Shown: positions 62,188-64,000 of the stretch, piece by piece | How the letters are laid out: each line of letters opens with the position of its first letter | Position numbering within the stretch: position 1 is the stretch's first letter | Origin: Deltaproteobacteria bacterium | GTDB lineage: Bacteria; Desulfobacterota; Desulfomonilia; UBA1062 | Reading direction: 5' to 3' | DNA: 64,000 bases | Assembly: GCA_018433775.1 (NCBI GenBank) | Contig: JAHDQN010000006.1 | Location: 102,771 to 166,770, forward strand | Notes under the pieces: generated by a model | Told to the model about the DNA's origin: nothing | Databases searched by the model: none | What the model saw: the letters and a program-made list of their open reading frames with translations, nothing else | Translations under genes and position numbers: made by a program

Positions 62188-62394
62188 AACAAATCCTCTT
62201 AATTCCAATAAGTTAGCCAAGAAATAACAGCACTCCATAAGAGGGGTTAACCTTTTCGGTTTAACCTATTGCTAACCTGTTGCGATTTAAACGGCCTCTG
62301 TGAGCGGCCAAATAGTTTGATAATAGGGTCACTTAGTTTGATAATTATATGGTATGGTGATTGATGAGTGTTGAGATGTGTAGCCCCTGTGTGG
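62188..62394. other. Junction after tRNA-fMet, with an inverted and a direct repeat
   Basis: AT-rich 207 bases with no gene. It has GGTTAACC (62245-62252) and GGTTTAACC (62258-62266) as a near-palindrome, and TAGTTTGATAAT twice (62313-62324 and 62334-62345), 21 bases start to start, two helical turns apart. A small palindrome GGCC...GGCC lies at about 62294-62309. These could be integrase, operator or transposon-end sites; no integrase is in view. Confidence 0.45.
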
Positions 62395-62931
62395 TCAGGC
62401 GTTTTCATACTCATGTAGCCTTTCAAACCACTGCACAACTTCGATATTATGAAGCAGCCTGGGATTGCAGGTATACTCGAACTCTTGCATTTGATTTATG
62501 CTGTGATCATTTGGACCGGCAAATATAGCTGATGGAGGTGCATAGGCCTTCAGCAAAACACCACCAGACTCCAGCGCATTTAGACCTCGTGCAAATTGTG
62601 TCGCCACCTCGATATTTGGCGTCCAACAGAAACCTATCATTCCATCTTTATATAAAAATTGACATTCGCCTCTATACAAATTAAGGCCACTACCACTATA
62701 CCCGGGTAATGATCTCATTAAGACTGCAAGCACAAGATTATCATCTTTGATTTTGCGTCTAATATGCCCACCGTTCACGGTCCACAGGGTGTGAATTCGT
62801 GACTTGTTGAGCCTCATTTGGTCCAAGTTGTGAATCAAATATTCAAAAGTATCCCGCCATACTTCCCCATCGATGTTATTCTCATACTCACCTTGGCAGA
62901 ATTTACTTGCTAATAAGATATGTTTCTTCAT
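62395..62931 (-). CDS. Possible ADP-ribosyltransferase-fold protein
   Basis: 178 residues, AT-rich gene. Three blocks recall the R-S-E class of ADP-ribosyltransferases: R87 in NLYRGEC, WT in GFCWTPNIEVATQFA (103-104, where STS usually lies), and the late MQEFEYTC (E150, E152). An IFAGP element before the last block also fits. The middle Ser is missing, so activity is unsure. No signal peptide. ATG 62931 chosen; an upstream TTG has no better support. It is next to tRNA-fMet in probable acquired DNA, no antitoxin seen. Confidence 0.5.
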   Translation of the reverse strand: MKKHILLASKFCQGEYENNIDGEVWRDTFEYLIHNLDQMRLNKSRIHTLWTVNGGHIRRKIKDDNLVLAVLMRSLPGYSGSGLNLYRGECQFLYKDGMIGFCWTPNIEVATQFARGLNALESGGVLLKAYAPPSAIFAGPNDHSINQMQEFEYTCNPRLLHNIEVVQWFERLHEYENA

Positions 62932-62982
62932 GTCCAATATATTACTCAAGAAATAAGACAGCGTATTTCGTATTCTCCCACT

Positions 62983-63993
62983 TTATGGCAACGGCTTTAA
63001 CCAGATAATCTCGTGGATAGTGCCATCTTCAGCATGACTAATAATAAGCCTGCTCTGTTTTATATCCATCACTATGTAGGATGGTCCTTCCCTTAATTGT
63101 TGACGTTCATCATCTGATGCCGTGGGTGGGATATAATTACGCTCTGTTCCTTTAACATCTAGCTTTGCATATGACCAGTTGGACAGGAACAAAGGCGGAT
63201 CATTCTTAAAGTTTTTAATGCCTATGGCTGTTGGATTCCCTAGGATCTCCTTCACCTTACCGATATTATGAGGATTGGACTTTAGCAGAGCTTCCACCTG
63301 AACGGGATCTATCATCGTGTCAGTGCTCAATGACGTGTACTCCGGGATCATCTCAAGGCCACATAATTGTTTGAGCTGCTGAGGCCTGACTTTGCCAAGT
63401 AGCTTAATATCATCCTGAAAGGATGACACCCAGATAAGATCTTGAATGATCCCATTGTCATCATATCCAAGCAGTATCCATTTCTCTCTCATTACACCAC
63501 TACTCTGGGCTTGGGATGAGTCGTAATATATTATGTTATGGGTTATACCGAACCGGCTGTCGAATCGCCTTCCGCTATAATCAGGCCTGCCCAGCTTTTC
63601 ATAGGCTACTTCAATTTTAGTTTGCCCAGTCGATATGTTCTCAGCGAGATTTAAGATAGGAAGATCCTTGTTTACTACTATCTTTGGGTCAGAAACTCTC
63701 GATGTGAAGTAAATAATATTTGCCAGGTCATCATTCTTGTAACTTATGAAGGCAGTGCCAGAATCGCATTGAAGTGTACTTAGAGTGGCTATACCAGCCA
63801 TTCCATAATAAAATGTCAAGGGATAAACCTCTCCCGAGATAATATGAACCCCTTCTCCTTGTGGAGACCCTAATAACAATTCAATGTCGTTCTTCTTGAT
63901 ACCTGGATGAATCGATTCATACTTTTGATAGTCAATTACTATCGGTGTCTTAACATGAAAGGAACAACCATACGTCAATAGAGATAAAAGCAT
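62983..63993 (-). CDS. Lipoprotein with three BamE/SmpA-like repeats, N-terminus cut by window edge
   Basis: At least 336 residues. LLSLLTYGC looks like the end of a lipoprotein signal peptide; the frame stays open to the window edge, so the true start probably lies beyond 64000. Three units have the pattern of a charged loop, LLG-P and a hydrophobic strand: KKNDIELLLGSPQGEG, VAYEKLGRPDYSG, KVKEILGNPTAIG. This resembles the BamE/SmpA fold used in outer-membrane lipoproteins. The ART-like gene follows downstream, 51 bases after its stop. AT-rich like its neighbour. Function unknown. Confidence 0.6.
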   Translation of the reverse strand: MLLSLLTYGCSFHVKTPIVIDYQKYESIHPGIKKNDIELLLGSPQGEGVHIISGEVYPLTFYYGMAGIATLSTLQCDSGTAFISYKNDDLANIIYFTSRVSDPKIVVNKDLPILNLAENISTGQTKIEVAYEKLGRPDYSGRRFDSRFGITHNIIYYDSSQAQSSGVMREKWILLGYDDNGIIQDLIWVSSFQDDIKLLGKVRPQQLKQLCGLEMIPEYTSLSTDTMIDPVQVEALLKSNPHNIGKVKEILGNPTAIGIKNFKNDPPLFLSNWSYAKLDVKGTERNYIPPTASDDERQQLREGPSYIVMDIKQSRLIISHAEDGTIHEIIWLKPLP

Positions 63994-64000
63994 TCCAATG

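Overview
The window is about 64 kb of a G+C-rich chromosome, most likely from an anaerobic Gram-negative bacterium of the Desulfobacterota (the former Deltaproteobacteria). An outer membrane is implied by LolA, an MlaD/MCE protein and several lipoproteins with clear lipoboxes. Anaerobic life with oxygen defence is implied by a cluster of rubrerythrin, rubredoxin, a flavo-diiron protein and a ferritin-like protein. The group assignment is inference from family make-up; no rRNA is present.

Layout. 69-5468 (+): a storage-sugar operon of two GT4 glycosyltransferases (one TreT-like), a DUF5752-type protein and a glycogen-debranching-type glucosidase. 5582-11068 (-): four exported proteins of unknown function, including two tandem paralogous lipoproteins, followed by a broken voltage-gated cation channel gene. 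11937-17261: an FAD oxidoreductase, a polysaccharide pyruvyl transferase, a monooxygenase-like protein and a long CoA-transferase. 17513-20264 (-): rplM-rpsI-argC-amrB behind a good sigma70 promoter. 20603-25274: a lone receiver protein, an NTP-transferase, a DUF2804 protein and an HDOD signalling protein. 25343-30231 (+): ispG-proS-relA, tightly packed. 30248-31485: a lipoprotein, rpmB and tRNA-Leu(GAG). 31787-35242 (+): the oxygen-defence cluster. 35837-49297 (-): a long run of envelope and housekeeping genes (WPL-repeat protein, MlaD, TPR lipoprotein, rpe, fmt, def, a small Cys protein, aroE, sirtuin, lolA, ftsK, uppP, RNase J, acyltransferase). 50701-59111: two separate two-component systems, each with an exported accessory protein encoded between a membrane kinase and a sigma54 response regulator. 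59140-61747 (-): a UDP-sugar pyrophosphorylase and rarA. 62111-62187: tRNA-fMet, after which the DNA turns visibly AT-rich and carries a possible ADP-ribosyltransferase-fold protein and a lipoprotein that runs off the window edge, probably the start of an acquired island.

The most notable unexplained signals are a pair of 112-bp intergenic elements of equal length (11218-11329 and 21115-21226) with conserved ends and two stems, one carrying a compensatory base-pair change; a three-fold GFEDY motif in the tail of the HDOD protein; the duplicated kinase/accessory/regulator architecture; two unlisted small proteins (44 and 54 residues); and the ART-like gene next to tRNA-fMet.
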